This document shows positions 1 to 6,340 of a DNA stretch of 8,479 bases, one piece after another. Source of the stretch: COE1 sp910588595 (GTDB lineage Bacteria > Bacillota > Clostridia > Lachnospirales > Lachnospiraceae); assembly GCA_948957135.1 (NCBI GenBank), contig CARDBT010000094.1, positions 1 to 8,479 of the forward strand, given 5' to 3'. The notes under the pieces were generated by a model. The model saw only the letters and a list, made by a program, of their open reading frames with translations, was not told the origin of the DNA and ran no database searches. The position numbers and the translations under genes were made by a program. Position 1 is the first letter of the stretch. Each line of letters begins with the position of its first letter.

Positions 1-15
1 ACGGCTTTGCCTCGG

Positions 16-34
16 CCCCCATTTCAAATGGGGG
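16..34 (-). terminator. Perfect inverted repeat just downstream of cheB, possible terminator
   Basis: Five C followed by ATTT is mirrored around one C by AAAT and five G, giving a 9-bp perfect inverted repeat (a 7-bp stem if the loop is allowed 5 nt). It starts 36 bp after the cheB stop codon in the direction of transcription, a usual place for an intrinsic terminator. The bases that follow it on the minus strand (15-1) are not T-rich, so the classic U tract is absent within the window. It could instead be a terminator for a gene lying beyond position 1, or a simple transcript-stabilising hairpin. Confidence 0.4.
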
Positions 35-69
35 ATATAGATACTATTTCATTATTCTTTTCGCGCTCT

Positions 70-1101
70 TTACTGCCGCTTATCCAGCAGATAATATATT
101 TTCTGTGCAATTTGTTCCAGCGGCACCTGCCACTTCACCGCGCCCATCTCATATGCCACCTTGGGCATGCCGTACACGATGCAGGTCTTCTCATCCTGTC
201 CTATGGTGCGCGCTCCCGCATTTTTCATGGCTAACAGCCCCTTGGCGCCGTCGCTTCCCATCCCTGTCATGATCACACCGATCGCCTCTTTTCCGGCGAC
301 GCGCGCTACAGACTCAAAGAGTGCATCCACTGACGGACAGTGCCCTGTCACCCTTGGACCGTGTTTGCACTCGACCTGGTATCTGCCGTTGATCCTGACA
401 ATGCGCATCTGTTTGTCTCCCGGCGCTAAGAGGATCTGCCCGGGCTTCACCACATCTCCGGATACCGCCTCCTTCACCGAGACCTCACCTTCATTGTCCA
501 GTCTGTGCGCATACATCTGTGTATACCCCTCCGGCATATGCTGCACCATCACAATACCAGGAATATCCTTTTTGAGCCCCCTCACGACGGTGGCGATCGC
601 TTCCGTCCCGCCTGTCGAAGCTCCGATCGCTATGATCGATGTCGATGTGGCCTCCGCCGCGTTACATACATTTTTAATCCCCTGCATCACAGCCGGCGCA
701 GGTGCCCTCCTCGACGGGTTCAGCCACTCACCGCCCGCTGCCTTCCTGAGGCGTCCGCATATATTTTCATTTTCAAGCGTCTCGTAATCGTCCCTGAAAG
801 CGATAAAATCCTTTGCGCCTGCACGGTAGGCTTCATCCTCAAACTCAGGCTCTGCAATGACAAGCGTCACTGTGCTCCTCTGCGGCATGAGTTTCCCCAA
901 AAATGTGATTCCCGACATTCTTGGCAGATCCTGGCACAGAAGCATCACGTCAGGGTCACACTCTATGATCTTATCCCTTGCAGTGTAGGCATTGTTCGCC
1001 TCCGCTACCACGTCAAGCTGCGGATCCGCCCCGAGTATCCAAAGAAGATGTCTTCTCATCTCAAGATTTCCTACCACCAATAATACCTTTAACTTTTCCA
1101 T
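70..1101 (-). CDS. cheB: CheB-type protein-glutamate methylesterase/deamidase with a degenerate receiver domain
   Basis: CheB removes methyl groups from (and deamidates) glutamyl residues of chemoreceptors in the cytoplasm, opposing CheR. The protein is 343 residues, close to the usual 350. Residues 1-120 align with a receiver domain, 121-153 form a linker, and 154-343 are the methylesterase domain. The catalytic triad is visible: Ser162 in IGASTGGTEAI, His188 in VQHMPEG and Asp284 in TGMGSDG. The receiver keeps its fold signature (KVLLV, then LPRMSG) but has lost the phosphorylation site: the acidic pair is Val10-Gly11, the acceptor Asp is Cys56 (codon TGC at 934-936), the Ser/Thr position is Ala83, and the Lys of the usual KP motif is Phe102. 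A GGAGG site (1108-1112) 6 nt before the ATG supports the start. It lies 17 bp after cheR, so co-transcription is likely. The family call is secure; how its activity is controlled is open. Confidence 0.95.
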   Translation of the reverse strand: MEKLKVLLVVGNLEMRRHLLWILGADPQLDVVAEANNAYTARDKIIECDPDVMLLCQDLPRMSGITFLGKLMPQRSTVTLVIAEPEFEDEAYRAGAKDFIAFRDDYETLENENICGRLRKAAGGEWLNPSRRAPAPAVMQGIKNVCNAAEATSTSIIAIGASTGGTEAIATVVRGLKKDIPGIVMVQHMPEGYTQMYAHRLDNEGEVSVKEAVSGDVVKPGQILLAPGDKQMRIVRINGRYQVECKHGPRVTGHCPSVDALFESVARVAGKEAIGVIMTGMGSDGAKGLLAMKNAGARTIGQDEKTCIVYGMPKVAYEMGAVKWQVPLEQIAQKIYYLLDKRQ

Positions 1102-1118
1102 TGCAAACCTCCCCCACT

Positions 1119-1922
1119 CTATTTTCTATATATGGAAGGTTTTACATACTGAAATCGGGTATTATTCTGCCCCATCGATTCCGTTGAACCGATAAAGAGG
1201 TAGCCGCCAGGAGCCATTTTCTCATAAATATTATTCAGCAGCCGCTCTTTTGTCGGTTCATCAAAATATATCATGACATTTCTGATAAACACTACATGAA
1301 GCGGCTTTTTGAATGGAAGCGGATTCATCAGATTTAGCTGACGGAACAACACTTCCCGCTTAAGCTCCTCCTTCACCTTGTATTCCTCCTGACTGATCTG
1401 CTTAAAAAACCTGCGCACATACTGATGTGGCAGCTGCTCCACAGAATTTCTGGCATAGATGCCCTTCACAGCCTTTTCGAGAACTTTCGTGTCGATATCT
1501 GTGGCAAGGATCTTCGTATCCCACTCATTCTGCTCCAGACCCAGAAAATCTTTGCAGATCATAGCCAACGTGTATGGCTCTTCCCCTGTCGACGACGCTG
1601 CACACCAGATATGCCAATCCCTGGTACTCTCTGTGCGATTTTTCAATTCGGGCAAAACTTCCTGTTTCAAAAATAAAAATTGCTCATACTCCCTCCAAAA
1701 ATATGTATGGTTCGTCGTGAGGGCATTCATCAGATCTTCTGCCTCTGGTCCTGTCGGAAACTTTTCCACGCGGTCCATAAAAGCATCATATGAGCTGTAT
1801 CCCTTTCGCTGCATATAACTATCAAGCCTTCCCTGAACCAAAACCTTTTTTTCATTTAAGTTGATGCCAGCTTTATTTTTTACGTATGCTGCCACCCTTT
1901 GAAACTCATGTTCTGTTATCAT
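1119..1922 (-). CDS. cheR: CheR-type chemoreceptor protein-glutamate O-methyltransferase
   Basis: CheR transfers methyl groups from S-adenosylmethionine to receptor glutamates in the adaptation arm of chemotaxis. The 267-residue product has the usual full length: a helical N-terminal domain (about 1-55) and a SAM-dependent methyltransferase domain (about 65-267). Visible motifs are TTNHTYFWRE (69-78, with the conserved Arg77), the SAM loop AASSTGEEPYTLAM (108-121), ILATDIDTKVLEKA (138-151), FIRNVMIYFD (212-221, usually with Cys at the Ile position) and GSTES (245-249). The region about 170-200 corresponds to the beta-subdomain insertion. An AGAAGG site (1931-1936) sits 8 nt before the ATG. 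It is the first gene of the cheR-cheB pair and is preceded by a consensus promoter. No MCP, cheA, cheW or flagellar gene is seen in the window, so the receptor partner is unknown. Confidence 0.95.
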   Translation of the reverse strand: MITEHEFQRVAAYVKNKAGINLNEKKVLVQGRLDSYMQRKGYSSYDAFMDRVEKFPTGPEAEDLMNALTTNHTYFWREYEQFLFLKQEVLPELKNRTESTRDWHIWCAASSTGEEPYTLAMICKDFLGLEQNEWDTKILATDIDTKVLEKAVKGIYARNSVEQLPHQYVRRFFKQISQEEYKVKEELKREVLFRQLNLMNPLPFKKPLHVVFIRNVMIYFDEPTKERLLNNIYEKMAPGGYLFIGSTESMGQNNTRFQYVKPSIYRK

Positions 1923-1948
1923 TTGAGAAACCTTCTATCTGCTTGATT

Positions 1949-1966
1949 TTATATAATTTATATAAT
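1949..1966 (-). repeat. Tandem 9-bp AT-rich repeat in the cheR leader
   Basis: On the minus strand ATTATATAA occurs twice head to tail without spacing, just downstream of the transcription start expected from the cheR promoter (about 1977). The repeat lies in the untranslated leader about 27 bp upstream of the cheR start codon. It could be a regulator-binding site, a second weak -10-like element or low-complexity AT drift; the sequence does not decide. Confidence 0.45.
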
Positions 1967-1983
1967 TGCACATTATATTTATG

Positions 1984-2012
1984 ATTATAACATTGGATTC
2001 ATAAGTTGTCAA
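1984..2012 (-). promoter_or_regulatory. Consensus sigma-A promoter for cheR-cheB
   Basis: On the minus strand TTGACA (2007-2012) is separated by exactly 17 bp from TATAAT (1984-1989), and a TG one base upstream of the -10 adds an extended -10 element. All 12 hexamer bases match the housekeeping consensus. Transcription should start near 1977, giving a leader of about 55 nt. No SigD/FliA-type motility promoter (TAAA with a CCGATAT-like -10) is seen in the 172-bp gap. Confidence 0.85.
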
Positions 2013-2040
2013 AATTTTTACGTTAATTCGCACAAATTAC

Positions 2041-2068
2041 TAAAAGACCGGATTCTGTTGCTCCGTTC
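2041..2068 (-). terminator. Weak candidate terminator after the DJ-1-family gene
   Basis: On the minus strand CGGA and TCCG pair across a 9-nt loop, with two more pairs possible outside a mismatch, followed by TTTT. The stem is short, so this is a weak intrinsic-terminator candidate. It begins 26 bp after the DJ-1-family stop codon and lies upstream of the cheR promoter. Confidence 0.3.
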
Positions 2069-2094
2069 CTATAATAAAAATATACGACAACCGT

Positions 2095-2661
2095 CTATTC
2101 CTCCGCATACACGATGCTCTTAGCTAGTTCATCGGCTTTTTCCTGTCCCAATAGCGCAGCCACGATCTCTAAGGCAAACGGGATCGCCGTCCCCACGCCA
2201 CGGCTTGTGATGATCGTCCCGGACTTCATCACTTTGGAATCACAGCACGCGCTGGCGCCGTTCTGATACAGTTCATCCTCCATGCCGGGATAGATGCAGG
2301 CTCTTCTTCCCTGCAGAAGTCCCATGTGGGCAAAGATGCTCGGTGCCGCACAGATCGCAGCGATGTATCTGCCATTCTGGTACGATGACCGGATATTCTT
2401 TATAAGCCATTCGCACGCCTCAAGATTTTTCGTACCCGGCATCCCTCCGGGACAGATCAAAATGTCAAACATTCCAAAATCCAGACGGTCAATCCCCACA
2501 TTCATCTCCACTGTTATGTTGTGGCTTCCTGTCACGCTCTTTGCGTTGTCGATCGAGACACAGACCGTCTCAATGTCAGCGCGCCTTAACAGATCTACCA
2601 CAGTAAGCGCTTCAACCTCCTCAAATCCTGTGGCAAAAAATACTGCTGCACTCTTTTTCAT
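2095..2661 (-). CDS. DJ-1/PfpI (YajL/ThiJ-like) family protein
   Basis: This is a 188-residue cytosolic protein of the DJ-1/PfpI superfamily, of the DJ-1/YajL branch. Family members have been assigned chaperone, glyoxalase/deglycase and oxidative-stress roles; the substrate here cannot be read from sequence. The hallmarks are ATGFEEVEAL (10-19) with Glu17 at the conserved active-site glutamate, CPGGMPGTKNL (70-80), the nucleophile elbow IAAICAAPSIFA (100-111) with Cys104 as the reactive cysteine, and TSRGVGTAIPFALEIV (152-167). The length is typical and the protein appears complete. A GAAAGGA site (2669-2675) 7 nt before the ATG supports the start. It appears to be a single gene, divergent from the galactanase and separated from cheR by a gap carrying its own promoter, so no functional link to its neighbours is implied. 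Confidence 0.92.
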   Translation of the reverse strand: MKKSAAVFFATGFEEVEALTVVDLLRRADIETVCVSIDNAKSVTGSHNITVEMNVGIDRLDFGMFDILICPGGMPGTKNLEACEWLIKNIRSSYQNGRYIAAICAAPSIFAHMGLLQGRRACIYPGMEDELYQNGASACCDSKVMKSGTIITSRGVGTAIPFALEIVAALLGQEKADELAKSIVYAEE

Positions 2662-2752
2662 GATATCATCCTTTCTTATCTTTCTTGATCCTATTCCTTC
2701 TCGAATTTTTCGTACCTTTTCCTGCTGTCAACACACTTTAACGCATACCAGC

Positions 2753-2761
2753 ATTTTACCA
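2753..2761 (-). promoter_or_regulatory. Candidate extended -10 for the DJ-1-family gene
   Basis: On the minus strand TG-G-TAAAAT forms an extended -10-like element without a convincing -35. A TTGACA also occurs nearer the gene (2727-2732), but no good -10 lies 16-18 bp downstream of it (the best is AAATTC). The real promoter could be either of these or something else. Confidence 0.25.
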
Positions 2762-2779
2762 CAGAATCTGAAATTGTGG
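2759..2779. repeat. Imperfect 21-bp dyad in the divergent spacer
   Basis: CCACA and TGTGG are separated by 11 bp, making a dyad of 5 perfect pairs plus one wobble pair. It overlaps the candidate -10 of the DJ-1-family gene and lies about 53 bp upstream of the galactanase extended -10. Its size and place fit an operator for either divergent gene, but a chance match of this length cannot be excluded. I saw no catabolite-response element (cre) in the spacer. Confidence 0.3.
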
Positions 2780-2831
2780 AAGATTTTGCGCCTTTTGTTT
2801 GCATTTTTGTTAATTCTCTTTTCAAAATCTA

Positions 2832-2840
2832 TGATATAAT
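2832..2840 (+). promoter_or_regulatory. Extended -10 promoter for the galactanase
   Basis: TG-A-TATAAT is a perfect extended -10 element, preceded by a T-rich stretch (about 2793-2822). There is no good -35: at 17 bp spacing the bases are AATTCT. Extended -10 promoters often work without a -35. The expected start near 2847 would leave a leader of about 25 nt that carries the ribosome binding site. Confidence 0.6.
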
Positions 2841-2860
2841 AAGTGTACCTATTAAATTTC

Positions 2861-2866
2861 GGGAGG
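2861..2866 (+). promoter_or_regulatory. Ribosome binding site that fixes the galactanase start
   Basis: GGGAGG lies 5 nt before the ATG at 2872. The open frame runs 96 bp further upstream, to an ATG at 2776, but that stretch has no such site, contains the promoter, and would bury the lipoprotein signal peptide. The start at 2872 is therefore preferred. Confidence 0.85.
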
Positions 2867-2871
2867 TCAAC

Positions 2872-4992
2872 ATGAAAAAGAAAAAATTATCAATGCTGCT
2901 ATTAACTATGACTCTATCTGCCCTGTCCCTGACCGGCTGCGGCTCTGGCGCCGGGCAGACCGCATCACAGCCATCGTCGACCGCCGCCTCTGCAGAACCG
3001 ACATCTTCCGAGCCCTCGGAGACCGAGCCCCCCTCGCCTGAAACAGTTCCTGCAAAGACCAAGAGTCCTGACGGCGGACAGACAGTCTTGAATACCATGT
3101 ATCTGCCTGATGCCGCAGAAGACGCAGGTATTTACGTGGAACCGATACCTGATATCTCCGACAACTTCATCCGCGGTATGGACGTGTCCTCGATCCTTGT
3201 CGAAGAGAAGAGCGGTGTGAAGTACTACAGCGCTGACGGCACAGAACAAGACGTATTCACCACGATGGCAGAAGCCGGCGTAAACTATGCGCGCATCCGC
3301 GTCTGGAACGATCCCTACGATGAGAACGGTAACGGCTACGGAGGGGGAAACAACGATCTTTCGACAGCCATCGAACTCGGAAAGCGCGCCACCGACAACG
3401 GCATGAAAGTCTGCATCGACTTTCACTACTCTGACTTCTGGGCCGATCCGTCAAAACAGATGTGCCCCAAAGCATGGGTTGATATGTCCCTTGACGAAAA
3501 ATCGGATGCCCTGTACGAGTACACGAAAGACAGCCTGACACAGCTTCTGAACAATGGGGTCGATGTCTGCATGGTACAGGTCGGAAACGAAACCAACAAC
3601 GGCATGGCAGGCGAGACGCAGATCCCCAATGTGGCAAAGCTCATGAGTGCAGGAAGCAAGGCTATCCGGGAAGTCTCAGAGAGCCATGGCAAGGAGATCA
3701 AAGTCGCCCTTCACTATACCAACGCCGAAGATTACGACAAGATCAACTCAATCCTGTACAAGCTCTCCTCCTTCCAGGTGGACTATGACATCTTTGCCCT
3801 GTCCTACTATCCTTATTGGCATGGAAGCTTTGAGAACATCAAAAATGTCATGAAAAATATCCAGGACAAGTACGGAAAAGAAACGCTCATCGCTGAGACC
3901 GCCTACTGCTATACGACAGAGGACACTGACGGCTCCGGCAACAGCGTCAGCGAGGGTGACTTGATCGATGCCTACGGTGCTACCATACAGAGCCAGTCCA
4001 CAGCACTCCGCGATGTCTGCGCCACGGCAAATGAAGCCGGTGCACTCGGCGTGTTCTACTGGGAGGGCGCATGGATCACCGTCGGCGATGTAAACGCTGA
4101 CAACAGTTCGATCTGGGAAGAATTTGGATCCGGCTGGGCGAGCAGCTACGCCTCGGAATATGATCCCGAAGATGCCGGAAAGTACTATGGTGGTTGTTCC
4201 TGGGACAATCAGGCACTGTTTGGCGCCGACGGAAAACCGCTGGAATCCTTAAATACATACAAGTGGTTAAAGTATGGCACCAACGCCGAACCCGCGATCG
4301 ACATGATCAATATGCCAACTGTCACGTGCAACATCGGCTCTGATGTGAAGATGCCCGAGACGGTGGACGTTGTCTACAACAACCGTTCCCTGAATGCTCC
4401 CATGCCTGTGGAGTGGTATGAGGAGATGGTTCTCAATATCGATACCTCCAAACCCGGAACCCATGTGATCACAGGCAGGATCCTCGACGAGAATGCCTCT
4501 TCTGACACCCCGACCGAGGTCATCTGCACCGTCAACGTGGAGCGGCTCAATTACGTATCCAATCCAAGCTTTGAGGACACCGATACCTCCATGTGGACTG
4601 TCACTTACGAGGGTGACAAGAACCCAACAGATTTCCAGCAAAAGGAAGGTGACGCACACACTGGTGAGTACTCTTTCCACTTCTGGTCAGAATCTGATAT
4701 GGATTTCTCGATCGAGCAGGAATTTACAGACCTAGAGCCCGGCACTTATGAACTGAAAGCCTACTTCCAGGGCGGTGACATTGACGACAGTGCCGAGATG
4801 GAACTCTACGCCAAAGTCGGTGACACTGCATCCTCCGATCCATTTACTGCGCAGGGATATGCCAACTGGCAGGTGCCAACCGTATCCTCTATTACAGTCA
4901 CCGATGGCACTCTCACGATCGGCGCACATATCAAGTGCGGGGCAAAGGGCTGGGGCACGATCGACGACTTTACTTTGAACAAGATCGACTGA
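2872..4992 (+). CDS. Lipoprotein arabinogalactan endo-beta-1,4-galactanase (GH53, GanB-like) with Ig-like and CBM domains
   Basis: This 706-residue enzyme should cleave beta-1,4-galactan (type I arabinogalactan side chains of pectin) outside the cell. It begins with a lipoprotein signal, MKKKK, a hydrophobic stretch and lipobox LTGC with Cys23 as the anchored residue, then a Ser/Pro/Glu/Thr-rich linker (about 24-70). The GH53 barrel spans about 98-470: RGMDVSS (101-107), RIRVWNDPYD (141-150), the acid/base Glu240 in VQVGNETN and the nucleophile Glu342 in LIAETAY. Asp351, Asp353, Ser355 and Asn357 form a loop like the calcium site of Bacillus galactanases. Residues about 478-556 resemble a bacterial Ig-like (Big_4) domain, and 560-706 (from NPSFED) resemble a jelly-roll carbohydrate-binding module, possibly CBM61. 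No transporter, beta-galactosidase or regulator gene adjoins it. The GH53 call is secure; the assignment of the last domain is tentative. Confidence 0.93.
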   Translation: MKKKKLSMLLLTMTLSALSLTGCGSGAGQTASQPSSTAASAEPTSSEPSETEPPSPETVPAKTKSPDGGQTVLNTMYLPDAAEDAGIYVEPIPDISDNFIRGMDVSSILVEEKSGVKYYSADGTEQDVFTTMAEAGVNYARIRVWNDPYDENGNGYGGGNNDLSTAIELGKRATDNGMKVCIDFHYSDFWADPSKQMCPKAWVDMSLDEKSDALYEYTKDSLTQLLNNGVDVCMVQVGNETNNGMAGETQIPNVAKLMSAGSKAIREVSESHGKEIKVALHYTNAEDYDKINSILYKLSSFQVDYDIFALSYYPYWHGSFENIKNVMKNIQDKYGKETLIAETAYCYTTEDTDGSGNSVSEGDLIDAYGATIQSQSTALRDVCATANEAGALGVFYWEGAWITVGDVNADNSSIWEEFGSGWASSYASEYDPEDAGKYYGGCSWDNQALFGADGKPLESLNTYKWLKYGTNAEPAIDMINMPTVTCNIGSDVKMPETVDVVYNNRSLNAPMPVEWYEEMVLNIDTSKPGTHVITGRILDENASSDTPTEVICTVNVERLNYVSNPSFEDTDTSMWTVTYEGDKNPTDFQQKEGDAHTGEYSFHFWSESDMDFSIEQEFTDLEPGTYELKAYFQGGDIDDSAEMELYAKVGDTASSDPFTAQGYANWQVPTVSSITVTDGTLTIGAHIKCGAKGWGTIDDFTLNKID

Positions 4993-4995
4993 CCG

Positions 4996-6264
4996 CTATC
5001 TGCCAAAATGTTTCTCCTTTCCGGGAGACGGATCGATCCGCGGCTTCCCGGAATCAGATTTGCTTAAAAATGACGCGCGTTTGACAGCATCAGAACCATA
5101 TCGTTCCCTGATGCTGTCCATCGCCCTGTCAAGCTTCTCTAGCTTTTCATAGTTCCCATCATCAAAGAGTGACAACTGTCTGCCGTCACCTGCCTGTCTG
5201 ATACGGCTGGTCTGGATCCCCAGCAGCCTCACAGGTCTGCCATCCCACAACTCCTCAAACAATCTGCACGCCATACCATATATCTCATTAGTGATGTTCG
5301 TGGCATGGGACAGTTCACACTGATGCGACACCCTTGACAGATCGCTGTATCGGATATTGACTGTCACCACCTCCGCTTTTGCCGAATCGCTGCGAAGCCG
5401 CCTGCCCACGGTCTCGGCAAGGGACATCAGCACCATATTCGCCGTCGATTCATCCGTCACGTCAAAGGCGATCGTGGTGGCATTCCCATAGCTTTTGTTA
5501 TCGGCAGGCTCTGGCTCTATGAGCGAGGCGCCCTCGCCGTTTGCAAACTTCCAGATCACTTCCCCCTGTTTCTTCAGTGCGCCCCGCAAAATCTGCGGAT
5601 CCGTGTGCGCCAGCTCCCCGATCGTGTGGATGCCAAGTGTGTGCAGCGTCCGCTCTGTCGATTTTCCTACCAGAAACAGATTCCCGACAGGAAGCTTCCA
5701 CATCTTATCTGGAATCTCATGCGGGAAAAGCGTGTGCACAAGATCCGGTTTCTTGAAATCGCTTGCCATCTTCGCGAGCAGCTTGTTCGTGGATATCCCC
5801 ACATTCACAGTAAATCCAAGCTCGTGACAGATCTCATCCTTGATGCGCGTGGCAGACTCCACCGGCGGTCCAAAAAGTTTCTCCGTGCCTGTCATATCAA
5901 CGAAACACTCATCGATACTGCACTGTTCGATCACGTCCGAATACCTTTTAAGGATCGAGATGAACGCCCTCGAATACTCCCTATATATCCCGTGGCGCGA
6001 CGGCACCAGCACCAGATTGGGACACTTCTTGAGCGCATCCGTGATCGGCTCACCTGTCTGCACCTTGTACTTTTTTGCCGGAATAGATTTTGCCAGTATG
6101 ATCCCGTGCCTCTTAGAGCGGTCTCCTCCCACTGCCGACGGGATATCTCGCAGATCTACTGTGATCTCCGGAAACTGCTCTGGGTGCTTCAACCGCTCAA
6201 CCGCTTCCCACGACAGAAAGGCACTGTTGACATCTACGTGAAAAATCAGCTTTTCTCCTGACAT
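4996..6264 (-). CDS. dinB: Y-family DNA polymerase IV (DinB-like translesion polymerase)
   Basis: This is an error-prone polymerase that copies past damaged template bases. The chosen 422-residue form starts at the ATG at 6262-6264, with AGAAGG (6271-6276) 6 nt upstream. The open frame extends to 6360, but that form would overlap the preceding gene and add a basic, unconserved leader. Motifs are IFHVDVNSAFLSWEAVE (7-23; catalytic Asp11, steric-gate Phe16, and Asn13 where E. coli DinB has Asp10), CSIDECFVDMTGT (115-127; Asp118-Glu119), and the palm/thumb motif NVGISTNKLLAKMASDFKKP (154-173). The little-finger domain follows, then QLSLF (363-367), a canonical beta-clamp-binding motif, and a basic tail. 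The family normally acts in SOS-linked mutagenesis, but I saw no LexA-type box (GAAC-N4-GTTC) in the 76-bp upstream gap. The stop codon is 3 bp from that of the convergent galactanase. Confidence 0.93.
   Translation of the reverse strand: MSGEKLIFHVDVNSAFLSWEAVERLKHPEQFPEITVDLRDIPSAVGGDRSKRHGIILAKSIPAKKYKVQTGEPITDALKKCPNLVLVPSRHGIYREYSRAFISILKRYSDVIEQCSIDECFVDMTGTEKLFGPPVESATRIKDEICHELGFTVNVGISTNKLLAKMASDFKKPDLVHTLFPHEIPDKMWKLPVGNLFLVGKSTERTLHTLGIHTIGELAHTDPQILRGALKKQGEVIWKFANGEGASLIEPEPADNKSYGNATTIAFDVTDESTANMVLMSLAETVGRRLRSDSAKAEVVTVNIRYSDLSRVSHQCELSHATNITNEIYGMACRLFEELWDGRPVRLLGIQTSRIRQAGDGRQLSLFDDGNYEKLEKLDRAMDSIRERYGSDAVKRASFLSKSDSGKPRIDPSPGKEKHFGR
5019..5053. repeat. Nested inverted repeat at the convergent galactanase/dinB ends
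   Basis: An 8-bp perfect outer stem (TTCCGGGA at 5019-5026 against TCCCGGAA at 5046-5053) encloses a perfect 12-bp palindrome, CGGATCGATCCG (5029-5040). It lies inside the last codons of dinB, 27-61 bp past the galactanase stop. Because the two genes leave no intergenic DNA, this is a plausible place for a galactanase terminator or a bidirectional transcription block. It lacks a T run on either side, so it is not a textbook intrinsic terminator. Confidence 0.4.
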
Positions 6265-6340
6265 ACGCCACCTTCTCTCCCCAATTCTTCCTAATCTGTA
6301 TGTTTTATATGCAGTCATGCGCAATCTTTCCCTCGGTTTG

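Noticed and set aside
161..787. A 208-codon plus-strand open frame opposite cheB
   Set aside because: It lies wholly antisense to a protein with clear CheB motifs, has no ribosome binding site or recognisable domain, and has the low-complexity composition of a shadow frame.
2776..2871. A 32-codon N-terminal extension of the galactanase
   Set aside because: It spans the promoter and ribosome binding site and would place the lipoprotein signal peptide internally.
5605..6261. A 218-codon plus-strand open frame opposite dinB
   Set aside because: It is antisense to well-conserved DinB motifs and has no recognisable domain of its own.
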